Under the pieces are notes generated by a model. The model was given only the letters and a program-made list of their open reading frames with translations, was not told where the DNA came from and searched no databases. A program made the position numbers and the translations under genes. Shown here in pieces: positions 39,701 through 54,500 of a stretch of 64,000 bases of DNA (within the stretch, counting starts at the first letter, position 1; every line of letters begins with the position of its first letter). The stretch comes from Asterochloris sp. CNOR1 (taxonomy: Eukaryota; Chlorophyta; Trebouxiophyceae; Trebouxiales; Trebouxiaceae). The stretch spans positions 4,216,001 through 4,280,000 of the forward strand of contig OZ017746.1 in the NCBI GenBank assembly GCA_963969365.1, written 5' to 3'.

Positions 39701-42537
39701 AGCAACTGCAGACGCAGCTATGCAACCTACAGGTCGATGGCATTCAGCCTGTCTGAAAGGGTGGAGCGGTGCTGGTGGAGGCGGTGGTGTGGCTACGTTG
39801 TTCCAAGGGTACACACAACTCGCACACCTGCCTCCTGCAGCTGATCTCCTGCAGCTCCAGCTGTGTAGCCTCTTGGTTGACGGTGTCCACCCTGTCTAAA
39901 TCTTTCAAATTCTCTTTGGTATCCCTGGTGCAGCTGCATTGTTGCATGACCAGAGACAACTTGCCCACCTGCCTCCTGCAGCTGTTCCTGCAGGCTGGCA
40001 ATCTGCGCCTGCAGCCTCTGCACCTCGCCCGGCTGCCCAGGGCTTGTCGCCACAGAGACAGAGCCTCTACTGGGCGCCTCATGCAGCGCTGCCTCCTGCT
40101 GCTGGCGCTGGTGCTTGGACCAGTCTGCCCTGAGGGCTTCCAGCATGCCCTGCATCCACAGAGCAGGGCACCACTGCTGCCAGCAGGCTCAAGATGGTGC
40201 GGCCACCCTCCATGGGGGATGCAGCATGGGCATGCAGCATCCCCCTTGCCTCTGACAAGAGTCACCACGCGTGAAGCAGCTGCGGCTACCTCAGACCCCA
40301 TCACTCAGCTGACAGGCAGTGTCTTGCAGGCTGGCCCCAGGTGCAGCTCTGGAGCTGCCATGCGACCACATGTTGGGCAAGGGCAGCTCAGGGCGCCGCC
40401 AGAGGGGTCGCACCTTCAGCTCGGCCAGGCTGCCCTCCTCTGAGGGCACAGAGCCGCGATCCTGAGGAGGCGACCCCGCGGGGGCATCATGTGCTCCAGG
40501 GGGCCCCTGATGCATGAAGGTGATGTGCTGGCGCTGCTGCTGCACGATGTCCCTCAGGTCGGCGCCCACCTGGGCCCTGCACCAACACTCTGAGTCAGCT
40601 GTGGTCAGCTCAGTCTACAGAACGGCATGGCTGTGGGAGGGTTTACATCACTCAGGTCTGCGCCCACCTGGGCCCTGCACCAGAGCTCTGAGTCAGTGTA
40701 AAGGACGGCATGGCTGCTGTACAGGCACCAGACCTGCCTCCGGCTGGCCCTTGCACCCACACACTGAATACAGTTTGCCAACTTTTCATAAGTCTGTCTG
40801 AAGGGCAGTCTCCGTGAAGCCTGTCACCACCTGGGCTGTGCACAACGTCTTCGTCAGCCAAGACATGGACTTAGCTAGTTCAAGGTAAGTTCCAAGCAAC
40901 CATTGTCTCTCAGGTTCCCCTGGATGCAGCCCATGCCACGCCCCACACCTGCAACTCCCCACCTTTGCTAACCACAAAGACACGGCCCAGCCATCAGCCT
41001 GTCCCGAGCAGCCAGCACTCTCAGAACCACGCCCTGCAAAAGGTCTGCATCCCTCCCCCCTTTCCCCCGCCAGGCAGCTGCTGTGACCCACCAGTCTGCC
41101 AGCTTCTGCTGCAGAGCGGCACGGCTGCTGAGCGCCTGCACCAGCTTGGCCCCCACCGCCTCCTCTATGACGGCATCCTCTGGGCCAGTTCCCAAGGGGA
41201 GCTGCAGAAGGAAAGCGTCCACCTCCTGCTGCACTCCCGAGGGGGCAACAGCCCCCCCTGCACATCATGAAACAAGCAGCGTTCTCAACGCGAGTCGGTG
41301 TCAGGGATAGAGGTGCCACAGCAAGCATGCACGCTGGTCAGCTGCAGCTGGCAGGCACCCATCTCCCGCTGTACTGTCGACAAGGCGGCTGCCCGGCCAG
41401 CGCACTCTAGCAGAGCCAGCTCAGATCGCTTGCTGCAGCAACAATCAGGCGCATCTGCCAGCTGCAGACAGAAGGTGGCCACCTCCAGTGCTGCACTGGT
41501 GGCGGCCCAACTGCTCCGCCTGCACATTGGAGACATTGGAGACAGTGTGAGCATCCGTGTCTAGCTGCTGCAGGTGGAAAGCGTCTCCCTTGCTGCTGCA
41601 GCTAGGGGCGGGCGCTGCCTGCGTGTGGGTGGATCACACATACACACGAGCATCACACCAGCTTTGTGGACAGGGCGCCCACCTGCTGCTGGGTAGGTCT
41701 CGGCCCAGGACGCCCAGCGCAGATGCTGCTGCGGCTTGGGGCGGGCGCTGCCTGTGCCTGAGGCGGGATGTGGCCCCAGCTGTGGCCGCGCAGGGCTGGC
41801 AGTGACCAAGTGGGTCCTGCGGGGTTGGGCTGCTGGCTCCAGGGGCTCGTCCTCTGACACATAGTCTGCACATGGGTATACATGGGTGAAGAACAAGCAG
41901 TAAGGCATCAGCCACCATCAAAGTCTTCAGGAGCAGCAAAATGCTGGGCTCAGCTGGGTTTGTGCACGTCAAAGCGTGAGGCTCGTCCTCCAAGACACAG
42001 TCAGCAAGAAAAGAGCTATCTGCGAGCTGTGGGAACAAGATGTGCTTGACAGCAAGCTGGAAGCTGCAGAACACAGGGGCATACAAATGTGCTTCACTGC
42101 TGCCAGTTGTGGGAGTGGCCTATAGCAGGTTCAGGCCCGCCTTTGATGATCACATCTTGCAGCTTGTTTATTGTCCTCTTGAGGAGCCACAAGATGAATT
42201 TTCAGGCCAGCCTCATACCTTGCAACTTACCCAATCTCCTCTTGAGGTACAAGATGAAGCCAAACATGAAAAGCGCACCTGACAGGCGCAAGCCGTCGCA
42301 GCTGTTGTGGGACAAACTGGTGACGCTGTGACGCAGCGAGTATTGCTGCTGCTCTGCCAGCATGAGGGCTGCCTTGCGGGCTGCTGTGCTGATGGACACG
42401 GGCTCGGGGGAGTCTGGCACGTCGCCATTGCTCTCTCGCAGCACCTGTCCATCCTGCTGATTCTCCTTGCCTACCCACTGCCTGTAGCAAGCAAGCGCAG
42501 CAGGTGAACATAGCTGTGAACGGCGGAGCGTCACCAT
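21768..42537 (-). CDS. Giant coiled-coil protein, 32 exons
   Basis: placeholder. Confidence 0.
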
Positions 42538-45500
42538 GGTAAAGACCAAGCTGTCAAATGCCCAGATGGACATGCAAACTACAGTACATGGCGTACGAGG
42601 CCCTATGCAGGTATTACTGACATGACACCAAGTGGCCTAGCCGAATCTGAACACTCACCTTGATGCCCCACCAGCGCGTATCTTTCCACGCCTACTGCTG
42701 CTAGGCATGCTCATTGAGCCTATTTGAAGCTGCCCACATGCGATCCAGGTCCCCACAACTGCTTTTTGGCAGCGTTTCTGTTGTTGACTGAGTCAACAAC
42801 CACATCTCACAGGCCGTGCTACACTGCTTTGCCAATCAGAAATGCAGCATCCCTTCCCAGCCTTAGTGCAGACCAGCCTAACATGAGCTTCTGAAACCAC
42901 CCCCTCAGATCAGTGCTGCAGCGGCCCTGAGTAGCAGCCAGGATGGCCGGATTCTGCAGGAAAGGACTGGAACTGTTCAAGGAGATGGCGTTCTGTCCTC
43001 CAAAGACGCTGCCCCCCTACAATGTAATTTTGGCGCCTTGTTCCTCTGTGCAAACAATGGCATGACTGACGGGCTCAAGCTCTTGCCAGGGCCTGCTCTG
43101 CTGACTGCTTGACCATTGCAAAAAGCATGCAGCCTGGCTTGGGCAACCATCTCCGTCCCCGATCTGACACTCTGAACCCACTGCAGGATGACTTGGTGAG
43201 GCAGGTGCTTGACGAGTGCCGGGAGCATGAGCGCATATTTCAGGACCTCACCAGGCAAGAGGCAATCATGGTCCAGCGGCCCGAAAGAACCTGGCGTGCC
43301 ACCAAGATGTCAAGGCTGGGCTCCACTTCCTGCAGCGCAGCTGTCTCCAGCATGCTGCACTGCCTGCCTGCAATATGCACTGCACTAAGCCTAGTTAGGC
43401 TGGTTGACAAGGCCGCCATGCGTGTCAGAAGCTGCCTGCCATGGCCCTCATACCGTTCTTGATAGCTGCAATGAGATAGCAGTGGTAATAGCGTCCCTTA
43501 GTGTCCTGACTGCAGCAAGGCCTCCATCTGCATTGGCGATTGTTTGCCATGGGACCTCATAACATGTTTAACAGCTGCAAAAAGACAACAGTCCTGACGG
43601 CGTCTCCTGGTGTTCTGACTGCAGCAAGGCCAAGGCTGCAGCGCAGGCAGAGCTGCAAGCCCAGCAGGAGGCACAGGTGACCTCATCCAACATGCTGCTC
43701 TACATTGCTCACCACCGCAGACAGAGTTGCATGATGATGCAGTTGTGGAGCACTGTGAGCAGCGTCAGGGACCTGTGCAATGGCCGTTCCTGGTGTAGGC
43801 TCTGCGTCTGCAGCCTGTTTGCAGAAAGATAGACATTTGCATTGCCGTGTTTCATACTCAGACTCACAAAATTATCATTGTCATAAGCTCTTTCCCCCCA
43901 AAGTCCTGCTCCAAATTTGCAGGGCTGGTAGAGTTCTAGGTTGCTGCTTCCAACTTGCAAGCACCTGAGCAGGGGATCAGACGACATGTCTGCCAGCTGT
44001 CTCTTTCCCTCATGGTCTGAGCTCTTTGTGAAGACTGTGCTTGCACCCTGCAGGGCGACCAGGAGAATGGGCTGGCAGAGCCCCAGGTGGCCCAGCTGAT
44101 GTGGGACCGCCACCAGGATGCTGTTTGTGCAGCCATCAACCACAACCAGGCCATCTGCCGCAACAAGCGCCTCCTCCTGGCTTACAAGTGAGGCCCTTGG
44201 TGCACCCCATCTTTTGGCGCATGGCTGGGTAGGGAGTGCAACAGCAGGTGAGCTGTGCATGACCTTCACATCATCACTGCCAGCAGTACAAGCGGGTTGG
44301 GCACCTGCCTGCCCTGCTGGGCTGCATGTTTTTCTGTGGAACACTGGTTGCACTGCTCAACCCTGTGTGGGCTGTCTGCCGCAAGCCATCTGCCGCAGCA
44401 GATGCACTCCTCTGGCTTGCTAATCAAGCACTCGGTCCGCTTTATCTAAGGCAGGATGGGTGGCTGCCTGCCTCTCTGGGCTGCACATGAGCCCTCAGGA
44501 GACTGGCAGGCGGAGACTGGCAGGCTGCAATGCTGAACCCTGTGTATACTGCTCATCCTGGGAGTTTGTGACGTCCGAGTCTGGCATGTGCTGGGGTTCA
44601 GCCTCTGTTGAGGCAGCACCCTGCGCAGCACACCTTCAGACAAAACCTCGCTCTGCAGCTTTCTGTGCTCTAGTCCAGCGCCTGCCAACAGAAGCCTTGC
44701 CTTGCAACACCCTGTGCCTCTTGTGCATGGCCTGACACGCGCCTTGCTGCTGCAGCAACCTGAGGCTGGAGCGCATCAAGGCTCACAGGTGGTACTCGCG
44801 GACGCTGCCAGACGACTTCAGGCAGAGCATGAGTCCTGGAGAGCACCAGGTTCGCCAAAGCTGAGGGAGCCATGCTCATGGACGTGTCTGTCGGCTGTGT
44901 GCCTGTGGTTCATGTATGTGAGGGGCTGGAGAGCCTCAGCTGCATTGCAGGGCAGCAGCAGGCAGGCCAACCTCATCAGTTGCTCTGGGCGCTACAAAGG
45001 CTGGCGATAAGCTGAGTGTGCAATGATGGATCCGGCTGCAAGCGGGACATAGTGCCAGCTTGTGCCTGCATTGACAAGTCTGAAGTACTGGCTGGAAGCA
45101 GGATGCGCAACGCTGGGCCTTCCAGCCTGATCTAGTGCCTGCCGCTGGTTGCATATACAAAACTGGCCACCAAGGGTCTGGCAGGGCAAGTCTCCCCTGC
45201 ATCATGCGCCATTCTGCCTACACGATGGCAACTGCGCGAGTGAATGCTGCCTCAGATCACACCAGTGGTTGCGCTGCAGTTCTGGAAGAAGTACGACAAG
45301 ACCTTGAGTGACTTCATGCGAAATGGCATGGGCATCAGCTTAGACCTGACTGCAGTGAGTCCGGGGAGATCCCTTGCCAGGGACACCCCTTCCTTAGCCC
45401 CAGGGTGCCTGCTTCTAGGAGGCTGTCAGTCACCGGCATTTTCAGGGTGCCTGTCCCTGGGCGAGCCACATGCTGCATCAGCTATGTGACAGCAGAGTGC

Positions 45501-48500
45501 TGGGACAGACATTCAGGGAGCTAGAAGCAACCTCGCAAGCCAAAAATGCTGGGCTAGCTCTGTTTTCAGCAGCTTATATGGCAGGCTTGGTCTCAGCTCC
45601 ATCTGCTGCTTTCCCGGAGCCCTGGTGTCTGCGACAGGATCTGGAGCCGCCGTGTGACCCCACCGTCCAAGTCAAGGTGGAGCGGGACTTTGGCGCCATT
45701 GTGGACGCAGATGGCACCACGCATCTGGACAAGGGCACTGTGCTATCCATGTCCAGGGAAGAGGCTGAGCCACTGATACGGCAGGGCGTTCTGTCTCTGT
45801 GGCACCAGGAAGGCTACCGGATATGAATCAGGCGCCGCCTGGCAGACATAGATTTGAAGTCGGTGGTGATGTGAAGCCACAAGTGCTCCCAGCTTGATCA
45901 ACTGAACTTCTGCCAATGCAGCCCTGCCAGTCTTCAAAAAGCTAGTTGTCACCCAACATCCTGCTGTTCCAGCTCAAATAACTGGTGTCTCCCAGCTTGC
46001 GTGGGTGGCGCCATTGAACACCAAAGAATGTAAGGCCAAACAGCAGGCTGACGCTGCCAGTGACCAAGTATGCGATGCCCAGGAAATTGTTCTTGCCACC
46101 CAGCCAAGAGGTGGTGCTGAGCACCACCATCTTTTCCCCATCAAAGCGGTAGGTGTTGTACCGATTCTGGATGCTCACGGTGACCTGCAGCCAAGTTGAG
46201 GCTCTTTGATAGCCACACACAATTGCATGCAAGCAGTGTGTGGCTCTGCAACGCCCACAGCGACTCAAAGGCAAGCAACTTGAGGGCTCAGCGGTGGCCA
46301 TGAGGTCCTCCACAGAAGCCATGTCTGCCACATCTAGCGGACATGGTGTTATATCTGTTCACTAGGGCCACAGGCTCCAGGCAGGCTGGCCTTGCAGCTG
46401 CTGCACTGTCACAGTGACGCAGTTGTGGGGGTGTAGAGGCCTGCCCAAAATTTGTCGACATGATGTCTCTGCAGGGCTGCAACTGGCTGGCCCTTGGCAA
46501 TAAGCTGCCCTGTTTCTTCTGCATGCTGCTGCAATTCACAGTACAAGATAACCCGCATGCAGCATGGCCCAACAGAGCAATTGATCATCATCATTGAGCT
46601 CTCTGTTTGTTTGCTGAATGCTGACCTGGGTGTGAGCTGGCAGATCCTGGTCAATCCTGCCCCACAGCTTGCGGAAGCTTGGCAGCGCTGCAGTGCGCAT
46701 CCAGACAATGAAGTGCTCGTCATCTCTCACTGGCCCTGCACAGCAGCCAGCAGTAACGCCTTTGAAAACCTTGTCATCCTGTAATGGACTGCACAATTGT
46801 GGTTTGTCACAACTTTGCCAGCAGCAGCGCAGCCAGCAAGAGGTCTTAGAATCTGTCAGGGGGTGGGCAAGGCAGGCAGTGCAAAGACTGTCACACCACA
46901 GCTCATGGGCGTGCATGAATGCAGAGCAGGCCGCTTGATCTGGTCGAAAGTTGCTGCAGTGTTGCCCACAAGTTGAGCACCAGGCGTATGCAACACCACT
47001 GCTCGGGTTGAGGAAGTGCCAACGTGGCACTCCAGGTTTTGGCAGGCCTGCCTCCTGCATCCCTGCCACTGATGTCATGTTGCAGGACCACCCAAGCAGG
47101 TGGCCTCCCAATGCGCCAGCAATGCATGCCAAGAACTGCTTCCAGTCCTGCTGCACAGCAGGCTCTGGTAAGCAGGTGCATGGCATTGCAGCTCAAGCAG
47201 TGAACCAAGGAAAATGCAAGACTGGAGTGGAAGCTAGCTTTGTTGCCAACTGCACCACAGCGCCTGCAGATGCACTGCAGCCCCACAAATACTATTGGAT
47301 CCCCCAAATCTGAATGCACAGATTGCCAACGCAACTACTTTTTACGGCCAGAAGTGCCCAAGTGCCATCTTCCACCTGCAGATGCACGGCAGCTTCACCG
47401 TTGATGGTGGCTCCGCCCCGGTTGGAGGCATACTCCTCCAGGTTGAAGTTGGATGGCAGCTGGCTCCCAAACTTCCTTCTGATGTCGCTGCTCCAGGCAA
47501 TGCCTGACTCGTCCACAGGCAGCGGTAGCTGAGCGCCGCTGCTGCCTGGTATCGCCAGCTGCAGACATGGCCCGGATGAGGTCAGGTTTCAAGGCTGTAC
47601 TTGAGAGCTTAGGTAGCAGCCTGCGGCAGCCATTTCTCAGTCTGAGAGTGGCTGCATCAGCTGCCTGCATGAGGGCAGACTGGTTCAAATGGGCGCTGAG
47701 GGCTGCAGACCAGGCTGAGGCTGTGCGCTGCAGATTGCCAGTAAGTTCCTGGGCTGTATTCTACTAGCCCCGCTGACTGAGCAGGGGGCCAGACGCGGCA
47801 TAGTCACCATCTGTGTGGCCCATGCCAGCTGCAGGGAGCCCTGGCTTACAGCATGGCTGCCTGCTTGAATGTGCTGAATCGCAATCGCTGCGTAGGCCAT
47901 GTGGATGGGAGGTGATGCGTAGATGGGGAAACACGGGGAAGAGGCTACATTGCTGCTGCCATGGCTGGTGTTGCTGAGGTGGACACCATACAACATCATC
48001 ATTCTTGCAGAGCTTGAACTGCCTAGGCCACAGCAGCAGCTGTGAGTTGCGCTGGGTCTGATTTCAAACCACCGCAGGCATAATCACCCATGACATAGGG
48101 TTGGCGGAGAGGCCTTACCAAGCAAGCTGCCCTGGCCCCCCCAAGAGTGCTCTTGGGCACAGCAGCAGCCTCTGGGAAGCACTGAATATTGATTCTCGGC
48201 CACTGGAGGTATCACTCACCCTGATGTGTTGGCAATGCTGGCGGGGGAGTCATATCAGGCAAAGTCCCTTGGGCACCCCAGAGCGCTTTTGGGCACTGTA
48301 TCATACATACTGAATGCCATTCAACCCCACCTGATACGTGTCGTTAAAATAGGACCAGGCAATCAGCCCGCAAGGGTCGATGCGTGAGGAGTCGTTGCGA
48401 GAGTCCTGGTACAGCTCTGGCTCACAGTTTTTCAGGCTGGACTGGGTCGCGATTTGGCCTTGCAGCTGTGGGTCGCTGCGACTTTTTACATACCTGCAGA

Positions 48501-51500
48501 CACAGAGTTCAGCTTGCCATGCAATTGCGCTTTCTCAGGGCGAAGACACAGGATCCAGCACAGCTTGTTGGGCACTTGAAAGTGAATAGCGTCACATAGC
48601 TGTAGGCACGTGTCCAGCACAGCACATGAAGTGTCGGGCAGGCTGCCCACTCTGCAGGCAAGGCAGGGGAGGGGTGGGTGGCGCTTTCACGCTTCAGCTG
48701 GGGGTGGCTGCAGCTCTTCACGCACCTGCAGGCACAAAGTTCAGCACAGCTTGCCAAGCAATTGACTACTCACTGGCACAGGTTGCTGTGGCTCTGTATA
48801 GACCTGCAGGCACAGAGCTTAGTGCAGCTTGCCAAGCACCTTGAGCAGCCTGCCAGGTGAAGACAGTCACACGGTTGCAGGCACAGAGTTCACTACAGCT
48901 GGCCAAGCAATTGATCGCCCTCTCATCAGCTCACTGGCGCCTGGGATTGCTGTGGCTCTCTTTATATACCTGCAGGCACAGAGGTTGGCGCCGGCTGCCA
49001 AGCACTTGAGCTTCCCTTCAAGTTGGGACTGGCACGCAGCTGCAGGCACAGCATTCACGACAGCTGGTCGAGCCATACTGCCGCATTGGTGTTTGCTTAG
49101 TGCAGCAGTCACCTGAACCAAGGTGACACTGGAGCACCAGACTCCAGTCAGCAACATTTCCCTCATCCCAGGCGGCATCTTCTTGCCACCTTTTCAAGAG
49201 CAGAATGCACTGCAGACCAGCAACGCCCCTGGGTGGTGAGGAGCCCTTGCCTCTTCCCACAGCAAAGGGCACCTCAGATTCGGCGTCCATCGTGTGACGT
49301 CATACTGCCCTGCATGGCTCGCTGAGCACCAGTGGGGAAGCACAGCCCACCTGCGATGATTTTGGTAGAAGTTGTTGAGCTGGTAGTACACAAACACTGG
49401 CGCACGCATGCGACGGGGGATGTTGAGCGTGACGGTACAGGTCGTCCCATTCCCGCCAGTCTGCAGCTGGCGGTCAGTGCGTGAGGGAGGAGAGTGGCAG
49501 CAGCTGGGGACTTGTGGAGCTGCATGTGCAAATCCATTTCCCACCAGTCTGCAGATTGCATTTCATGTAGGTAGTAAAGCTCCAGCAGTCAGGAAAATGT
49601 GGAAAGTCATAGTGCAGCTCCTGCCTACAGGTGGCATTGCATGTGTGAGGGAGGTGCCCGCTGCAGCAGGCGGAGAGTGACAGTGCAATGGAAGAATGCA
49701 AAAGATGGCCATGCATCTAGCAGTGTCAGGCCGTGGCACTGCCCAGTACCAGCAGGCGGACAGGGATAACAACAAATCTGACGTCACCTCAGCAAAGCCC
49801 CTCTCTGCCTGCCTGCTGTGACAGCTGCAGGCAACAGTGCATATGTGCAGCTGTAGTTGCCGCAGCTGCCCTCACCTGCAGCAGGGTGCCCTCCCTATCT
49901 GGGTTGTTGCTGCCAGCGACGCAGCTGTCATCGTAGCGGGCAGACACCTCCACCACCTGCAAGGCAAGCGTGAGAGGTTTACAGACAAGCCTGACGGCCA
50001 GGCTTAAAGGTGTGTGTACATGGCTGGTCGAGAGCAGGCAGCTCTGCATTGCATATACGAGACTACACTGCCAGCAGGTGCAGCCAGCACAGCCCTGGCA
50101 ACTCAGCTTCCACAGGACACCAGGTTCCTCTCCGTGCAGATACGCCGTGTAGGCATGAAAGGCTCTGCATCGCAGAAAGCTGCCAGCAGGTGCTCTACAG
50201 ACAGCACCGGGCGGGCAGCCCCAGCACGAGTGTGTGACTGGCTTGCTGCAGTCCCAGCAAGCGGGGCCAGAGCCTGCAGCTAGCAGGGTGCCCTCACCGC
50301 AGCACTGCCCGCCAAACAGGCTGCTCCTATTGGAATGAACACCAGGGCAATGCTCAGGAAGATTGAGATGACCTGCAGGAGCCACTGGGCAGTATGTCAG
50401 CCGTAGCCGAAGCAGTGAGGTGCAGGTCCAGCTGCACTCATGCCGCACGCACCCGTTTTGGAGTCAGTAAGGGCTTGCAGGCTGGCAGCTCCTGCTGGGT
50501 GAACTTAGAGTCTGCATTGGCATTGCAGAGAGGTTTGAAGGTCCTTCAGCCGCATCACTGGTTTCAAGCCGGAATCTCAGAATACCCACAGGCAGGCTCT
50601 CTGCTACCAGCTTGGACTGGGGGTCCAGCCGGCATGGCTGCAATATGCTCAGTGTGCAGCTGGAATGGCTGTGATAGAAGCAGAAGAGACAGAGCAGAAA
50701 GCGCAAATGCAGTATGCAGGCTGCGATGCGCTGGCTTATTTCCCTGTGTGCATAGTACAAGCATTTCTCTGCTGAGCTGCCCCAACAAATTGTTTTGAAG
50801 TTGAAGTCTGAACGGCCCGAACACTCACATTCCTTGGGCTGCTGCAATGAGCGCAGCATGGCTACGAGCAGCCCGCAGTGCTGCTGCCCAAGCAGCTGCG
50901 CGAAGAGCCAGCAATGGCATGGCGGGGACATCTTGCACCTGCAGTGGTGCTGCAATGCACCCAGGCCTTCAGGCTGTCCAGCAAAGAGGCAACTCAGCCC
51001 TGACCACCTCAGGGAGCAACAATGCGATGGCTGTCACCAAGGCACTCCTAGTGGACACGCTGGACATGGTGAGCACACGCCTGTCTTGTGTGCCAGCCTT
51101 TGCGTCCCACACACTTGCAAGGAAGCCCCTACCTGTTGTGCGCAGCCCTGTGGCCTCTAGATTGCCGGTGAGGAGCCACAGTCCTCCGCTTCAGTTGCTG
51201 ACCTTTTGCGGCGGACATGCAACAGCCGGCCACCAACTTGCTTGATGCACCACTCCCCAGCCTCAACATGCATGCAACCCTGTCCTCTTGCTGTCCGCTC
51301 CTGTGCAGCAGCCCACAGTTCCGAGTACACTTTGCAAAGCACGGGGTTTTGTGCAAACATTGTGCCTGGCCTGCCTGCCTGAACACAGCACCAGCCTGGC
51401 AATGTGTGCTGCCTCCCGGGTTCTGAGTGCCCGCAGCCGGCCCCTGCTGTCTGCCATGACACGTGTGTGCGTCTGCATGCTCTCTTTCTAATGTTCATTG

Positions 51501-54500
51501 GGGGCCAACCAAGTCAAGTCATTGCAGATCTAGCTGGTGGTGGCTGCAGATGCGGAAGTTTGAGCGCCTTGGCATGTCGCGGGATCAAGCAGAGTCCCTG
51601 ACCCGCAGCATGACGGAGATCATGTGCGTGAACAAGGAGAAAATTGCGGAGCAGTTCGTTTCCAAGGCCTCCCTTGAAAAGGTGGGTCTAAAGTGAACAA
51701 GGGGTGCACTGTCAGTCAAAGGTCATGAGCAGTGGGCTCCAAGTCTGTAGGACACCAGCTGGTGCGTCTTGCTTCGAGGTTGATCAAGGAAGTCGGCGAT
51801 GTGCCGTGGCCCTGCCGCAGCCCGACAACCTTGTGTGCATGTACCGCGCGATTCGTTTTATGCTGCCACTGTGGTGGAGCAACTGTTGTTTGACTGCTTG
51901 ATGGCTGCACGCCACAGGCTGTGCTGCATGGCATGCCCTGCCTAGGCATTGGCCTGCGGCACACATAATTCGGTCCAGCTGACCAGCAAGACCCTTTGGT
52001 CCAGGTCTGCCGCAGGAGGTGTCTGAATGGGAAGCAGTCTCTCTCTGATCCATTTCTGTGCGCATCATGGCAGTCCAGCTGTACGTAATCCCCTCAAAAG
52101 CTGCAGGCCATGAGATCGCAGGAGGTTCACATTGGATGTCATTTGCTGCACCCCTGCTGCAAGCTGTCTGTGGTTGTGCAGCTGACATGCAAGCCCCCCT
52201 GCTGCAGGCCAATTTGGAAGCAGATGGCGCACATCGCAGGCGCACCTGCTGCATGTCAGCCAGCAGCTGCCTCTCCGAGCTGATGAGCGACCTGCTTGCA
52301 TGCTGCAGGCTGTGCGAGAGCAAATGAATCATCCTGTGCAGGCAGCACCTTGACAAGCACTCATTTTGCAAGCAAGCTGCTGATATAACCCCCCAGGCTG
52401 TGCTGGGGTTGGCAGAACGCATCAGAGGAACAAGTGCTGCATGTCTTATATGCTGTCATTCATAAAAGCGCAGCTAATGAGCAGCCCAACCCCCCTGTCG
52501 CAGGCTGTGCTAGAGCAGGAGGCGCGCATTGCTGGCTTCAAGAGCGAGGTGCAGAAGAGCCAGGAGCTGCACCACTCCAGTCTCACGAGGGACACCGAGC
52601 GCCTGCAGACCATGTTGGACAAAGTGAAGGCAGAGATCAGGTGGGCAGCCCTGTGCTTGTACATATCATACACCTGTGCTGCCACTGTTCTCTTCGCTCT
52701 GGACATGCAGCTGATGCTGTTGTGCTGTCTGCCTGGTGGCCCTCACTTTGGTGGAGGTCAAGGTGCTGCCTTAGCCTTACAGCGAGTGTGTTCTCCACTG
52801 AAGTGCTGCATGTATTGCAGGTACGAGATTGACAAGCTGACTGCAAGTCAACGGCTAGATCTCAATCTCGAAAAGGGGCGCATGCGGGACGAGCTGCAGG
52901 CTCTCAGAGATAAGGCCAATGAGCTGGAGATCAAGATGGACAAGGAGACAAATTCGCTGAAAGCTGCTGTCGAGCAGACAAAGAATGAGACCATCAAGTA
53001 CTGCCTTGGTATGATGCTGGCCTTCACAACGGCAGGGCTGGGAGCAGCCCGCCTGGTCAGCAAGTGACAAATTTTGTTGCAGCTTGCATATGCATTTGCT
53101 TACTCTGTGCCATATGTGAGGGAAAGCCAACCCCAGCAAACATTTTGTTGTCGCAACCGCCTGGAGCTGATATCAATTTCATTGTCCCCAGCTTGAAACA
53201 GAGGCAGGAGTCAAGTCTTGCGACTCTTAAGCATGCTCAAGTCATGTGTTCAAGCTTGCTGTGGAGCCAATAAGCTCGCCAGCTGGGAATCTCAAAATGT
53301 GGTGCTGCAGTGTTCCCACCAAGATCTCATGCAGGTCATAGCGCAGCTCAAGGCAGTTCAATTGTTCAGAGTGCCTATACTTGCGCACGATATTGCCTGT
53401 GGCATAGTCCCAGACGAGGAGGTTGCCATCATGATCACAGCTGACAATATTGCCGCTGTGGGGCAGCACTGTGATGGCAGTCACAGCTGAGGCGTGCCCT
53501 GCAACATACACTATGCTGAGACAGACATCTGACAGTGAGTGTAGTCACGGAATGGAAAACCCATAAACCAGCAGCAGCTGAAGTGCAGCAACTCAACAGC
53601 AGCCACCAGCAGGCGCTGACCTGTCAGGATGCGCAGCTGAGTACCGCTGCCAAAAGCTGCGCGAGGTGTTGTGCTGCTGGAGCCTGACTGCATGCTGGAG
53701 GTGTGGCTCAGCCCTGAAAAACATTGACAGTTGCAAAGTCAGACAGTCAGGCTCATTTCTCCAAAGCTCCATGGATGCAGTCCTCGCCGGAGCTCAGAAA
53801 GCCGGAGCTGGCCTGGCCTGCATGTTCAGAAAAGTGTCCATTCCCAGAACCATAGTGAGCCTGTAGCCGTGTGGATCTGCACAGCAAAGGCTTTCAATGC
53901 TGGTCAGCCTGTGGCGTCAGAGCTGTGGCTTCAGAGCAGTGGTCACCACAGGTGGGGCATCACAGGCTCAGCGGGCAGCGCTGCAGCTGTTTGCTGCCCT
54001 TGCCTTGATATGGCAAGCTGACAGCAGGTATGCAGGGCTGTGGCTGTGTGAGCATGCTGCAAGGCTGCGTCCATGCATCAACTCACAGATGCTGCAGGGC
54101 TGCATGCAGATGGCTCAGCTGCAGCAGGCCAACTCCAGAGAGACTGCTGAGGCACTGGAATTTGACATCGAATGCTGTGACCAAGCTACAGAAGCTATAT
54201 GCTGTGGCTACCTAGACTCAAGGCTTGCCCTTCAGAGCATAGCAGGCAGCCAGCTGCACTGCTGTCAGCAAGCCTCCTCTGAGGGATCGGCTGCTGAGCT
54301 GCGCTGTGCTGCTACAGGGGCATGCATTGCTGGACATGTCACCTAACTACAAGCTCTTCTGCTGCATTTTGTGGCATCAAGGGCCGCATCAAAAGCCAGG
54401 TCAATAAGGGAGTCACCCAACCTGCAGGCGGGTCAGCTTCACAACTACACAGTCCCTGGAGACCTCATCTGACAGAAGGCAATTCGGCCTCCATCAGATT